Shown here in pieces: positions 36,301 through 48,337 of a stretch of 64,000 nucleotides of DNA; the stretch's first letter is position 1; every line of letters starts with the position of its first letter. Below the pieces are notes generated by a model. The model worked only from the letters and a program-made list of their open reading frames with translations, searched no databases and was not told the origin of the DNA. A program made the translations under genes and the position numbers. Source of the stretch: Plutella xylostella (Eukaryota; Arthropoda; Insecta; Lepidoptera; Plutellidae); assembly GCF_932276165.1 (NCBI RefSeq), contig NC_063992.1, positions 4,226,001 to 4,290,000 of the forward strand, given 5' to 3'.

Positions 36301-39300
36301 TACCATTATCACTAATTGCAAAGAGCATCTGCATAATTATCGTAACGAAGCAAATGTTTTTACCGCTCGTGAGAAATGAATAATGTTGAGTAGTTGAGAG
36401 AGCACCTCCACACTCGGCCCGGCGGTCAATCCGCCCCGCGCTGCCTATTTATCACGACGCGGCTCGTTTGTTAGGATATTCGTAAATATTTCAAGCGTTA
36501 TTGCCGCCATCAACATAATGTTATGGGGCGAAATTTTACAAAACGGAAACAAAAGATATAAAGCAACGACGTGGCTGCGAATATCTCTATCTCGATATTA
36601 ATGTTGTGGAGCGAGTGTTATTTACAATCGAAGCAAAATAAACTCGAGCTTTTTTGCTTGAATAAATAATGAAAGCGTTGCGCGTAACGTAACGAGTAAA
36701 TATGATAGTAATCATTTCGCTACGAGTTTCTTTATGAATAGTTCGTATTTTAGAAGATATAAATATTCATAACTTTTATGATAATATAAGTTCGTTCGTT
36801 TTAAATATGCTCAATTTTAAGCTTTGTTATTTACAATGGCGCTCACCTAAACCAACAATCTCTCCATTTATATCTATCAAGCGAAAACAAATTTCACTAA
36901 CACGTGACTGTTACAAAAATGTCGGAGCATTTTCGAAGCACGCTCTATCATTCCTCTCCGCGCCATCTGAAGAGGTTTGTTCTGAAAAAGAAACATGAAA
37001 TAAAATACCAGGAGAAAATGCATGTGAATTGAGAACAAATTGTAGGAGGTGCAAATGGAGCTCGGTGCATTATTACTCTCCGCCGGCGTCGCGGGACAAA
37101 TGACGCGAAATTGTTCCGATACGACACCTGCGCTGCGACGCAGACCATTTGGATGACGCTATAGTGCTTTATGTGTTATGTTATCCTAGTATTTTTACCT
37201 CTCTGTTTTGTTGTGAAAGTATAAAATTTTGAATCCTGCCTTCTTACCTTCCAACTCACGCGCTCAAAGTTTTATTTTTTATTTAGTAAGTAAATAACAT
37301 AAGTGCCAGCTGTTTCAGAGATCCCTTTTAAAATCTTTTGTTCTTCAAGCTACATTAATTCAAGTTAAACGAAAACCGTTTTTACAAAGTCCGAGATTAA
37401 AACTGGCTTGTTTATCTTCAATTAATTAAATAGGGATACAATAATAAAGTTTGAGTACCGCAACATAACCGCCGGTAGGTGCGGCTAATACCAGGAGCGC
37501 AGGAATTCGCACGGGTTTATTTAGACGTCTCTAAATTGGACGTTATTGAGTGAGTTATTTAATATGGAGCGGGTCGGTCCACGTGCATTTTTGGTTATTA
37601 TTATTGGAGCTTAAATAAGCTCTCCCTAATCCAATGAAGTCTCATTACCGTGCGTTCCGGCCGTAACAGTGTTTGCTTCTGATGCGCCCTCTTGATACCC
37701 TTAATGGTCGGCTACAGACAATGTTGCTGCAAATATGAAGCGAAACATAATTATTAAAAATTGCTTTTTATATTGCACGAGGTATTTTCTCATTTAAGTG
37801 CCTCGCTGTATTACGCGATTCAATTTGAGAACTCGCGTTCGGGAAACCGCCTCAATTAACTTTATTTTTATTACATCTATTGACTTTCGGTATGAATAAT
37901 GTATTTTTTGTGTTACGGTTATAAAGCTTTAATTTTGTATTTGAGTTAAGAATGATTCGTCTAGGGCTTTTCACAGTGCTTTAAATTTAGACATCCGTGT
38001 AGGGCTAAATGTGCTCTTAAAAATTCAAAGTTTAATTTAGCCGGCTAATGGGCAGGGAAGCGCAACATTTTTCTCGGCCGCGTCTGGCGCCGAACACTCG
38101 AATATAATACGAACTGCAGACTCTCCCGCCGCTCTAAGCATCATGTTTATGACTTCTATAGGGAAATACTATCCGCGACAATGTGCCACTAAATGGAAAA
38201 ACTTTTATTCCCACACACCGTACGATATTAGGAGCATTTTCATATTTTTCTCTCGCGGACTCGATGAGTTTTTTATGTTTATGTCGTCGTAAAGTTGCTC
38301 GTCGTTATAGTTTACGCGACAATGTTACCCAATGTGTTTACGTTCCGAATATGAAATTTTCAATGTAACGAGCAGCATAAAGTGTAGGGTTCGATGTTTA
38401 TCGCCCGGTCGTGCTTTTAAACCGCGCTTGTGTCGAGTATTTGATATGGACTTTCGAATTATCGATCTCGCTTAATCACTTACATGGTTTGCGTTGAACA
38501 AATAACTTGCGTGGAGAGAGGAGATGGCCTCCCGGGGGGCGCGTGTTGACTCGCCCACCGCCGTATTCCTTGATGGCACTTGAGAACAAACACGATTTTA
38601 ATCAATACATCAAACAAAACGTGGCCACTATGCAATAATAATTAAAAGCGAATGATTATAGGGCATATTTGCGCAGGACGGGGCCCGAGGCGAGGCGGCT
38701 ATCGCGAAGTAACGCATAGTTGTCTAATCTCCTCGCCCTCGTGTAATCCTGGTCCACAAGATGGTGATTGCGTCCTATTTTAGTTTACAAAAGGTAATCC
38801 TTAAAGGGGAACTATTCGGTGGTGGTGCCGGGTCCACCGTTTGATGGTATGAAAATTTTGTTAGTGTTTATGATGTAAATTTTGCTTGTAATATCATAAA
38901 CCTCTTTGATTGGACGTGGTCGAAGTTTGAGAGGGATAGAACTTTGTTGCTTTGAATGTTTGTGCTATCTCCATGTTTACCCGCGTATATTGAACGGGCT
39001 CGCCTAAATAAACAGACTCAATGCCATCTATTCAAGAATCCGAAGCTTTTCGCTAAGTTTTATTTTGTACCCTCATCAAAACGTTACTTTATCAAAACGT
39101 TCATTGTTTCAGAGAGCATCTGTTTTCGTGGGCCTCGCTGCGTTCGACGGTACAATACGTACTTCTGTTAACACAAAAGGGCATTTCATGAAAACTCTCC
39201 AGTCGAGAAGGGGTAACTTACAAAAAGCTTTTTATAATACTTTCGGCGCAGGCATGTGGCCCGCGATGATGAGCCCACCCTCTTGTACACGCTCTTTATA

Positions 39301-40060
39301 AAGCAAAGCAATGTGTGAATACAAAAGTAATTATTTTGATGAGCATTTGGGTTTTGTATTTGATAATTAAAACAAGAATTTGTTTCTGAATACGCAACCC
39401 TTCGTTGATTAGTTTTACTTTTTGATTACAGGCGAATGAAAATCATTTTCATTACATTCTGTTGAAAGCATAAACGACTTTATTGTTTTCGCATTTAGTT
39501 TTGCTTTTGTTTTAGAGCACTTAGCATGGAGATGGTACTCACATAAATCATTTCTGTTCCCACAATCAGCAAGCGGCAGAACAATGCGGAGAGCACTCCA
39601 GCGTTTCAGCTCGATGTATAAATAAGCATAAAACTCAAACACAGGAGCGGGGCCAGACGGCAGACTGCAGAACCGTTTGATAAACAGGAAGCCACCCGTT
39701 TTACATAGACAAAATACTAGAGCGCAGCGCGGGTAGTTTAATATCCCACAGGAATAAATAGCAATTTCCCCGCTATCAGCAGGACGCAAACAAAAATATT
39801 ATAAGCAGCCAATAAGAATAAAGAAGTCTTCGCGGCAACTCCAGACTACTTATGATACTTTAAAGCAAAATTGCACTATAACAATTTAATCCCGATCCCG
39901 AGTGGATTTAGTTCGCGTCTAAACATAAGTGGATATAGCCGTCTGGTTTCTTTCGAGTTAACCTTCCATATTGTTATTGTTATGCGCCTCATCAAAACAT
40001 CCGATCCACGAATTCATTTTGTAGCGTCAATTATTCGGAGCGTACATTTTCCAACTCATT
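36300..40060. other. Repeat-poor block upstream of a core promoter
   Basis: None of the MITE, SINE, Helitron or LINE families seen elsewhere occurs here. Base composition is more balanced, with many short homeodomain-like ATTA/TAAT motifs and GATAA. The longest open frame (39415-39789, minus, 124 codons) shows no domain. The pattern fits constrained regulatory DNA, but that is inference. Confidence 0.4.
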
Positions 40061-40075
40061 CCCGGGTGTAATGAT

Positions 40076-40170
40076 CACGTGGTGATTTTGACAGTTGATC
40101 GTTCCGCGCGCCGGTGGAGGGGGGAGGGGGTATATAAAGCCGGGCGTATGAATGCAAATGTCACTCATTA
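40076..40170 (+). promoter_or_regulatory. TATA core promoter with E-box
   Basis: E-box CACGTG (40076-40081, within the near-palindrome ATCACGTGGTGAT). Then a GC-rich GGGGGGAGGGGG tract, TATATAAAG at 40131-40139, a POU-type octamer ATGCAAAT at 40152-40159, and initiator-like TCACTCATT from 40161, at the expected 30 bp from the TATA box. Confidence 0.7.
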
Positions 40171-40395
40171 GCATGCATTGAGTGAAGTCGCTCGTCTAAT
40201 TAGGCTCACTAGCTTGTTACCCTACAGATATTATTTTCGAAATGGTTTAAGCATCTGCGAATATTAAGTGGGGTTGGGTGCGATCTCAAGTTATATTTAT
40301 TGAGGTGTTCCACATTGTCTTTTATTTGCTATGGTTGGTATGTTTTAATGTTAATAGCTAAACGACTTTCACCATGTCATCGTGCTGTTATAATG
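40163..40395 (+). other. Possible first exon of an unidentified host gene
   Basis: Downstream of the TATA promoter, CACCATG at 40374 (good context) reads MSSCCYN and meets a donor-like G/GTATGT at 40396, phase 1. Several short upstream ATGs exist, so the start is uncertain. The gypsy element is inserted 21 bp after this donor. No continuing exon was recognised to the right. Confidence 0.35.
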
Positions 40396-40416
40396 GTATG
40401 TAACATGAAAAGTAAT

Positions 40417-40835
40417 TGTAAGATAAATAATAAATAGTAATACATTTGACTATTGAGAAGTGTCTATGGGTAATTCAAATGTGATTGGTCGATCAGTAAA
40501 GGATTGTGATTGGTTGTTTTAGTAAATTAAAAAGGAGGTCAACGACTTTCCAAAATGGCTATTTTCTTTAAATTGTTATAAATGAACATGTTAAATCCTA
40601 TTCTAAAATATTAATTGTTTTTGTGATTCATTTGATTGAGATAAATAAGCATAAATACTATAATGACATTTTAAAAGTAAGTAATTGATTACGGATGTTC
40701 CGCAAAATGGAGGCAACTGTCAGAGTGAAAAAGTGTTGTAAAAAAACGTGTAATGGCGGTTTTTATGGAACAATAAAAAGGCATCATTTGTTACCGAAAA
40801 TTCGTTTTTGCTTGTAAATCCCCTGATTTCCTATA
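40417..40835 (+). repeat. 5' LTR
   Basis: Starts TGTAAGATAAATAATAAATA. It has two ATTGG (inverse CCAAT) motifs near 40483-40515 and an AATAAA at 40772. It ends ...TTTCCTATA, followed by TCAGAAGTGGATACG, where TGG at 40843 may start the primer-binding site; the tRNA is not identified. Confidence 0.93.
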
Positions 40836-40866
40836 TCAGAAGTGGATACGCGCGCGCTAAACTGAA

Positions 40867-42520
40867 ATGCCGAAAGGAAAAAAGAAAAATCGACACCGAT
40901 TGACCAGTGGAAGCTCATCTGAGGCTGATTATTCCCGGTCCAGCCGTAAATATCGTCGTCGCAGTTCAAGCAGGAGCCGATATGTGCGATCTCGATCCAG
41001 GCGCAACTTCTGGGACTATGATACTGACTATTCCGACGACGAGCATTACCGGTCAAGATCTCGGCAGCATGGAAGAAAAACTGAGAGAGCTTCGCGGTCT
41101 CCCCAGCGTCGTGATAGAAAACGACAGCCAGCTCGGTATACAAGGACTCCATCAGGTGAACCACCGATTTCAGGAATCCGAGAACAGCATATCCCTGAAC
41201 AGGCAAGTGGTTATTTTTTTTTTACTACCTACCTAATTTCCTGGGCAACCAGTTTTTATTAGCCAAACTAAGACCGTAGATCAAGTAAAATAAAGGTCTG
41301 AGACCAGGCCAACCTAAATTTTGTTTTAGTCATTTGAAACTAACTGATTTTGGTGTTCCTTACTATCTAATCCCTGGTTCAAAGAAAGTATATAAGTACC
41401 TAGTTAGAATTTAAAGTGAAATTTAACCCTGTTTCCATAAACTGATGGTGATGACCCACCAACCAAGCCTGCTAAAGCCATGAGTGATTTTATTTTGATT
41501 TGTACTGACCAAATGGTCGAAACCCAAGAATATGCTTTCTGGAAATTCTAATAATTAAGTTCTTAGGTGAAATTCTAATTAGAAAGTGAATATGATTTAC
41601 TATTACCTCATTAATCTGGAATGAGTAAGGCTCAGTTTCATGCTTGAGTAAGTTTACCTGAGATAGGTACTTACTTAACAATAATTCAGAAAATCACAAT
41701 GCATTCTATACTCAAGCTTCAGTTAGATTAACATACTCAGCTGAGAAACTGTCAATTAACCAAGTTAAAACTGGTTATCTCTTTGACCCTTTAACCTATA
41801 TAAATACTTACCTGCCTACTTATTTATGATTTATTTGTTTATTACTTGATTGCACAAATATGACATAAGTTTACAAAAGGATAATAACTTTAAACTTATC
41901 AATAATGGGATATGATTGGTAACACAAAATGTGTCTATATCTATACATCACCAATAACACATTGTACAAAGTATGTATAGGTTAGGAGTAGTATGTCTAT
42001 TCAAGAAAATAAAAATGAAATATTCAAATGATATAAATTAACAAAATATTGGCTGCTCGTAGTTTTGATTTATTATGATAGCAAGTTATACTTTCATACA
42101 TTATTTTCTTTGAGTACCTATTATGTCTATGGATGATTGTAACTGAACTTTATTTATCTAGTTATGTCCTGATCTTACACTTTTATATCACCTAAGGTGG
42201 GCCATTAGGTATGAGTGATATACCTACTTGTGGTATACATGATAGCTATTAAAGCTCACACTAGAATAACTTATTAACATATCGTTATTAAGTTTTATAA
42301 TATATTTTAAATCATTTCCTTGTAGTTTTAGGTTTCAAGTGTATGTTGATTACTTTGTTACTAACATTAAAAGTTATGAAATAGGAACATTTTTCAACAA
42401 TTTTACCAATTCATCATCATCAGCCCGTAGTTGCCATTGCTGAATACTTCCCTATTAACTTGATATAATTGAAAGGATGAAAGAAATAAAACATTTACAA
42501 CAACAGTAATTGATTCAATT

Positions 42521-42568
<48 letters not shown>

Positions 42569-45500
42569 ATTATTATACTTAAAAAAAAAAAATAAAAAAA
42601 AAAAATAATAATAATAATACTAAAAGGATTCTTTAACTATTGAATAATGACCTTCCACTGTGCTGCATTTTTCAGGGGACTCAACCAATACAACCTGTTG
42701 AGAGACTGACTGTGAGAGAGCAGCAGCCTGCACCGAGTGCGGGGCCAACTGCGACAGAGCAGCAGCCTGCACCGAGAGCAGGGCCAACTGCAAGAGAGCA
42801 GCAGTCTGCACCGGGTGTGGGGCATACTGCGAGAGAGCAGCAGCCAGCATCGATGTCGATGCCCATGATGGAAGAGTCAACAACGCCCTGTACCGAGATG
42901 CTGTTGGAGTCACAAAATTCTGCACCTGCAGCCGTGAAGACACTACCTCAACAAGTGAGCCAACCTAATTTTGTATCACTGAATTCTCCAAATATGTCAA
43001 TTAGTGTACAAGATCTCTCTTCTCTTATACAAAGTTTAACACAAAATAATGGTCGTATGACATATGATAAAAATATTTTGCCTGTTTTTGATCCTGCACA
43101 AAAGAATCAAAGAATAGAATCTTGGATAGCTAAGGTAAATGAATGTGCTCAAATATACAAGTGGACTGACGAACAGACTAGACACTTTGCTTTACCAAAA
43201 TTAGAGGGTCATGCTAAAAAGTGGTATGAGGGCCTACAGACTATATTGTTGACTTGGGTAGAATGGCAGGATCGTTTGATAAAAGCATTTCCTTCTGAAA
43301 CAAATCACGGATCATTACTAACGGAGATGTTGGAACGAAGAATGAAGATAGGGGAGTCAGTTGATGGGTACTATTTTGATAAAATGGTATTATTAAATGC
43401 ATGCGAAATTAAAGGTAAGAAAGCAGTTGACTGCCTTATACACGGTATAGATGATAGGACTATAAGAGCAGGTGCGTCTTCGGCACGATTGTATGATCCT
43501 GAAGATTTACTTAAATTTCTTAAGGATTTATGTAGAGATCGCGAGTCTAGTTTTAGGGCAATTAGACCTCGAGGTAGTGCAAGCACTTTCAATGACATAG
43601 TCTGTTTTAAATGTAACAAAAGAGGACACCGTGGTGCTCAGTGTCATTCTACTACTACACCGGAACTATTTTGTTACAATTGTAAAGAAAAGGGACATTT
43701 ATCAAATAAATGTTCAAAACCAATAGTAAAGTGCACAAACTGTAATCGAGTGGGACATAAAACAGAAGATTGTTACAGAAATAAAAATAAATTTAACAAT
43801 AATAACAACAGTGTAATAGAAAAAAAGACTTTATTCACACAGAGTAACACATCCAAAAATGCTAAATATCACAAAGAAGCTATAATAAACGGTACTATTA
43901 AAACAAAATGTTTTGTTGATTTTGGAAGTGATTGCACCCTTATTAGTCTAGATCTTGTTAAAAAACATGCGCTCAATATATTGCAATTCAATACTGATGT
44001 ACCTAATGTAAAGGGATTCGGAAACGGAGCTTACACACCTTTAGGATATACACGCATTGAGTTAACGTTAGGAGAAGTATCAGCTATGATTGATGCTTAT
44101 ATAGTCGAAAATTCCATGATAGAAGAACCATTGCTTGTTGGACAAGATTTTACAGAGCTTCCTGAGCTTTTAATAGTTAAAACGAATATCAAACTAGATA
44201 TAATAAAACGTGACCTCCCACCGGAACTTACCAATATATTGACAGAGAATGATAATAATTCTGAAAAGAGAGTTTTGAGAGTGGTTTCTAGTATAATGGT
44301 AAATAAAATAGATTACGTAGAATGTTCAGACAGTGAAAAATTCAACGGCGATATTCTTGTAGAGACAACAGTTCGCCGCCCAAATAATAATGACTACACT
44401 GTATTGGGAGGTGTTTACAGTTTGCATGAAGGAGGCTGTAAAATTGCCGTGTGTAATCACACTGATAAACCTTTGCCTCTAACGAAAGGAATCGTTTTGG
44501 CTCGTGCTGAAGTCATCAATCCTATGGATGTAAACCTTAATAACCAAGACAGCTTTTGTGGTAGGATAATAGAGCCTTCTGAACTTACACCTATAACAGA
44601 AGATGACATAAACATCAATCCTGAGCTTACCTTAGAACAGAATCAATCTGTAGTCTCTTTAATAAATAAATACAGGACTTGTTTTGCACAGAACTTATCA
44701 GAGCTTGGCAGCACAAATATTGCAGAAATGAATATAGAATTAGAAGATAATACACCTGTTTCATATAGACCTTATCGATTAAGTTATATGGAAAGAGAAG
44801 TGGTACGTGAAATGGTGAAAGAGTTGATTGATAATGATATAGCAGAGGAGTCTAATTCTCCTTATGCAAGTCCAATTATACTAGTAACAAAGAAAACGGG
44901 TGGATACCGATTATGTGTAGACTTTAGAGCTTTAAACCGTAAAACAAAGAAGGACCACTTCCCTATGCCAAGGATTGATGACCAGCTAGATGTACTAAAT
45001 GGAAATAAATATTACACTAGCCTTGATTTAGCGAGCGGTTATTATCAAATACCTATTCGTGCAGAGTGTAGACACCTTACAGCCTTTATAACTCCCGATG
45101 GATTGTATCAATTCAAAAAAATGCCGATTGGTTTAGTAAATTCCCCAGCGGTTTTTCAAAGAACTATTAACAAAGTCTTAGGTAACTCCCGGCATGACTC
45201 AACCCTTGCTTATATGGATGATATTTTAATTCCGGGTAAAGATTTCGAACAAGAATTTGATCGGTTAGAGAAAGCTTTTCAATTACTACAGGCCGCAGGA
45301 TTAACTTTGAATCTCAAAAAGTGTAATTTCTTTCAAGAAACACTAGAATATCTGGGACATGAAATAAGCGAGAGTGGAGTCAGACCTGGAAAAGCTAAGA
45401 TCACTGCTGTAGAAAATTTTCCGACGCCACGTAATGTACATGAAATAAGGCAATTTATAGGATTGGCTAGCTATTTTCGTAAATTCATCAAGAATTTCTC

Positions 45501-47349
45501 TATAATTGCGAAACCTCTAACAGATCTAACAAAAAAGCAATGTGCCTGGTGTTGGGGCGCAGAACAGGAAACTGCTTTTAACAATTTAAAACATGCCTTA
45601 ATACAACGGCCACTCTTGGGTTTATATGATCCTAAAAATGAGACTTTCTTACATACTGATGCAAGTAAACATGGGATTGCTGGTATATTGATACAGAAAG
45701 ACAAAGTTTCAGGGTCTATGAAGCCTATTGCATATTTTAGTCGAAAAACTTCTATGGATGAAGAAAAATATCATGCATATGAACTTGAAACTTTGGCTGT
45801 AGTAGCTTCACTACAAAGGTTCCGTGTGTACCTACTGGGTGTAAAATTCACGCTGGTGACTGATTGCAATGCATTAAGAGCGACATTCACCAAGCGGGAT
45901 CTGATGCCCCGTATTGCTAGATGGTGGATAGGTATGCAAGAATATAACTTTGATATTGTGTATAGGCCTGGCTCTATGATGTCTCATGTTGATGCGCTCA
46001 GCCGAAACCCGCAACCTTACGAATCATTATTTACACAAGAGGGCATACCTAGTATTATGAGAATAACGCAAGAAGATTGGCTTTTAAGCCAGCAGTTAGC
46101 AGATTCAGACGTTCAAAGAATTCGGAAGACTTTAGAAGATAAAGAGAGCATTGAAATTAAAAAGAATTACGTTCTTAAAGATAATAAATTATTCAGAAGA
46201 ATTGGAGATGATTTAAAGTGGGTTGTACCGAAAGCATCAAGGTTTCAATTGTGTAAATTAAACCATGATGACATCGGTCATTTCAGTGTAGAAAAGACAT
46301 TAGATAAAATAAGCAAAGACTTTTGGTTTCCAAAAATGAAAAAGTTCATAAGGAAATATGTACATTCCTGCATAGAGTGTGCATATAGCAAGGAACCAAG
46401 TGGTCCAAAAGAAGGTCTTTTGCATCCGATACATAAAGTTAATAAACCGTTTGATACCGTTCACATTGACCACCTGGGACCTTTTGTAAAGAGCGCAAGA
46501 GGGAATTCATATTTGCTTGTTCTGGTTGATGGATTCACAAAATTCTGTCTTCTTAAGCCACTCAGAAATTTGAAGTCAAATCTATCAATTCGTTCTTTGG
46601 AAGAAATCTTCTCTATTTTTGGTTATCCAAATAGATTAATATCAGATCAAGGGTCGTCCTTTACATCTAGGGAGTTTAAGAAATTTTGTGACAAGTCCAA
46701 AATAAACCATATATTAAACGCAGTTGCCTCCCCACGAGCCAATGGCCAAGTGGAGAGGTACAACAGAACAGTACTTGACGCTTTAACGGCTTATACAGAT
46801 AAATTGGGGGAAAAATATTGGGATACGGTTTTAGGTAAATTACAATGGGGAATGAACAACACATTAAATAAAGGTATAGGAAAAGCTCCATCCGAAGCAC
46901 TGTTTGGAATTACTATGTCTAATCAGGGAGAAAATGTATTTGCTAAAATATTAAATGAAACACGACAGTCAGGATCATCAATTCAGGACATTCGAGGAAA
47001 AGTAAGTGAACATATAGAGAAGGATCAACGCGCTCAAAAAGCTAGATACGACAGGCATAAAATAAAAGCTAAAGTTTACAAGGAGGGAGATTTAGTTAAA
47101 CTACTTAAGCCAGTCGGGGGTAATGATGGTAAAAGTAAGAAGCTTCTTCCAAAATTTACAGGTCCCTACAAAATTACTAAAGTACTAGAAAATGATCGTT
47201 ATGAAGTTTCAAGTATCCCAGGTTCAAAAATTACTCAGAAAACTTATTGTAACATATGGGCCGCCGACCGTATAAAGCCGTGGATCACAACCTATAGTGA
47301 TTACAAATCCAGTACAGAAAGTGACAGTTACACGGATGAAAGTGATTAA
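40867..47349 (+). CDS. gag-pol: Gag-Pol polyprotein, predicted from two exons
   Basis: Exon 1 (40867-41202) encodes 112 residues rich in Arg and Ser (RSRSR motifs). Exon 2 (42676-47349) encodes 1557 residues; joined length about 1669. Positions below count from the TTG at 42640. Gag carries a 13-residue tandem repeat (REQQPAP.AGPTA, four copies) and three CCHC knuckles (322-335, 345-358, 365-378). The protease motif is DFGSD at 427 instead of the common DTG/DSG. RT carries VDFRALN and YMDD at 858-861. RNase H has TDAS at 1006-1009. Integrase has H1209, H1214, C1244, C1247 and the D1277, D1336, E1372 triad (35 residues between the last two), followed by a GPY/F module (PKFTGPYKI). There is no frameshift between gag and pol. 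The exon-2 frame has no ATG before 42853 and a stop just before 42640, which argues for splicing. Confidence 0.85.
41203..42675 (+). other. Predicted GC-AG intron inside gag
   Basis: The donor reads CAG/GCAAGT, a strong match except for GC in place of GT. The acceptor is GCATTTTTCAG/GGG. Both boundaries are phase 0. The interior is AT-rich with stops in all frames, contains a segment like the dispersed repeat at 307-365, a (GAAA)n tract and poly(A)/(AAT)n just before the acceptor. Confidence 0.6.
42521..42568. repeat. (GAAA)n microsatellite
   Basis: About twelve GAAA units within the predicted retrotransposon intron. Confidence 0.95.
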
Positions 47350-47530
47350 TAGTATTTGATTCATTTGTGCAAGGTCTAAATATTTTTTTAAGTAAATAAA
47401 TTACATATATTTTGTATAATATAAAGTGTAACAGATAAAGTACATGTATAGATAAGCCTACTGTTTACCTGAAACTTGTGTTTATACATTTTATTAATAA
47501 AGTTAAGACTGATAATTATTAGTTTATGAT

Positions 47531-47909
47531 ATTGTGGGACGTTGATTGAGCCGTCTAAATAGTTGTAGAGCGTTGATAGAGCCGCTCATTGAAATTGTGG
47601 GACGTTGATAGAGCCGCCCAAATAGTTGTAGAGCGTTGATAGAGCCGCTCATTGAAATTGTGGGACGTTGATAGAGCCGCCCAAATAGTTGTAGAGCGTT
47701 GATAGAGCCGCTCATTGAAATTGTGGGACGTTGATAGAGCCGCCCAAATAGTTGTAGAGCGTTGATAGAGCCGCTCATTGAAATTGTGGGACGTTGATAG
47801 AGCCGCCCAAATAGTTGTAGAGCGTTGATAGAGCCGCTCATAATAAAACTGTTGTGGGATGTTGACAGAGCCATCCAAAATTGTACAGGCGTTGATAGAG
47901 CCGCCTATA
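47531..47909 (+). repeat. 63-bp tandem repeat array between pol and 3' LTR
   Basis: Units start at 47531, 47594, 47657, 47720 and 47783, with a degenerate sixth. Each unit is two half-units of about 31 bp sharing CGTTGATAGAGCCGC. The repeat is conserved almost perfectly across copies. The length is a multiple of three, so it reads open on the minus strand, but no coding signal supports this. Confidence 0.95.
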
Positions 47910-47934
47910 GATAATAATACATGTTAAAAGATTT

Positions 47935-48275
47935 GTTATAAACATTTATTGTGCTAATTTCTATAAAATATTTTGTGAGCCTGTTTAACACTTAGAAATT
48001 TTTATAAAGTTAATGTGCTAATTTCCATAAAATATATTGGTCTGTTAAACCTTAATGATATTTGTATAAAAGTTGATGTTGTTGCTGTGTTAGTTTTTCT
48101 ATAAAATATATTGTGAGTCTGTTAAACCTTAATGACAAAGAAATTTTTATAAAAGTTGATGTTGTTGTTATGTTAGTTTCTATAACATATACCTATTTTC
48201 AGCCTTTTTAAACCTTATCTACTAAGAAAGTATTATAAAAGTTGATGTTGATTTGTTGCCTTTTAAGGAATAATA
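47935..48275 (+). repeat. Degenerate ~80-bp tandem repeat
   Basis: About four units containing GT(G/T)(C/T)TA(A/G)TTTCTATAAAATAT, TCTGTTAAACCTTAATGA and TATAAAAGTTGATGTTG. It lies between the 63-bp array and the polypurine tract. Confidence 0.8.
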
Positions 48276-48324
48276 TAAAGTTAGGTACCTAAATATAAGT
48301 AAGTTTGAGGACAAACTTTGTGTC

Positions 48325-48337
48325 AGGAAAGGCCGAA
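48325..48337 (+). promoter_or_regulatory. Polypurine tract
   Basis: Purine-rich AGGAAAGGCCGAA ends directly at the 3' LTR start, the expected place of the plus-strand primer. Confidence 0.5.

Noticed and set aside
39415..39789. 124-codon minus-strand frame.
   Set aside because: No recognisable domain, no splice or promoter context; length is possible by chance in this less AT-rich block.
40784..41206. 140-codon minus-strand frame opposite the gag first exon.
   Set aside because: Antisense shadow of the RS-rich exon; no family motif.
42521..42620. A host regulatory element or insertion junction at the (GAAA)n / poly(A) / (AAT)n tract.
   Set aside because: Simple-sequence expansion within the predicted intron explains it; no duplicated target site was found around it.
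42620..42943. Minus-strand repetitive frames near the gag start.
   Set aside because: Shadows of the 39-bp (13-residue) Gag tandem repeat.
47555..47878. Long minus-strand open frames made of repeated YQRSTTIWAALSTSHNFNE.
   Set aside because: They come from the 63-bp tandem repeat (multiple of three), lie antisense to the gypsy element and have no coding signature outside the repeat.
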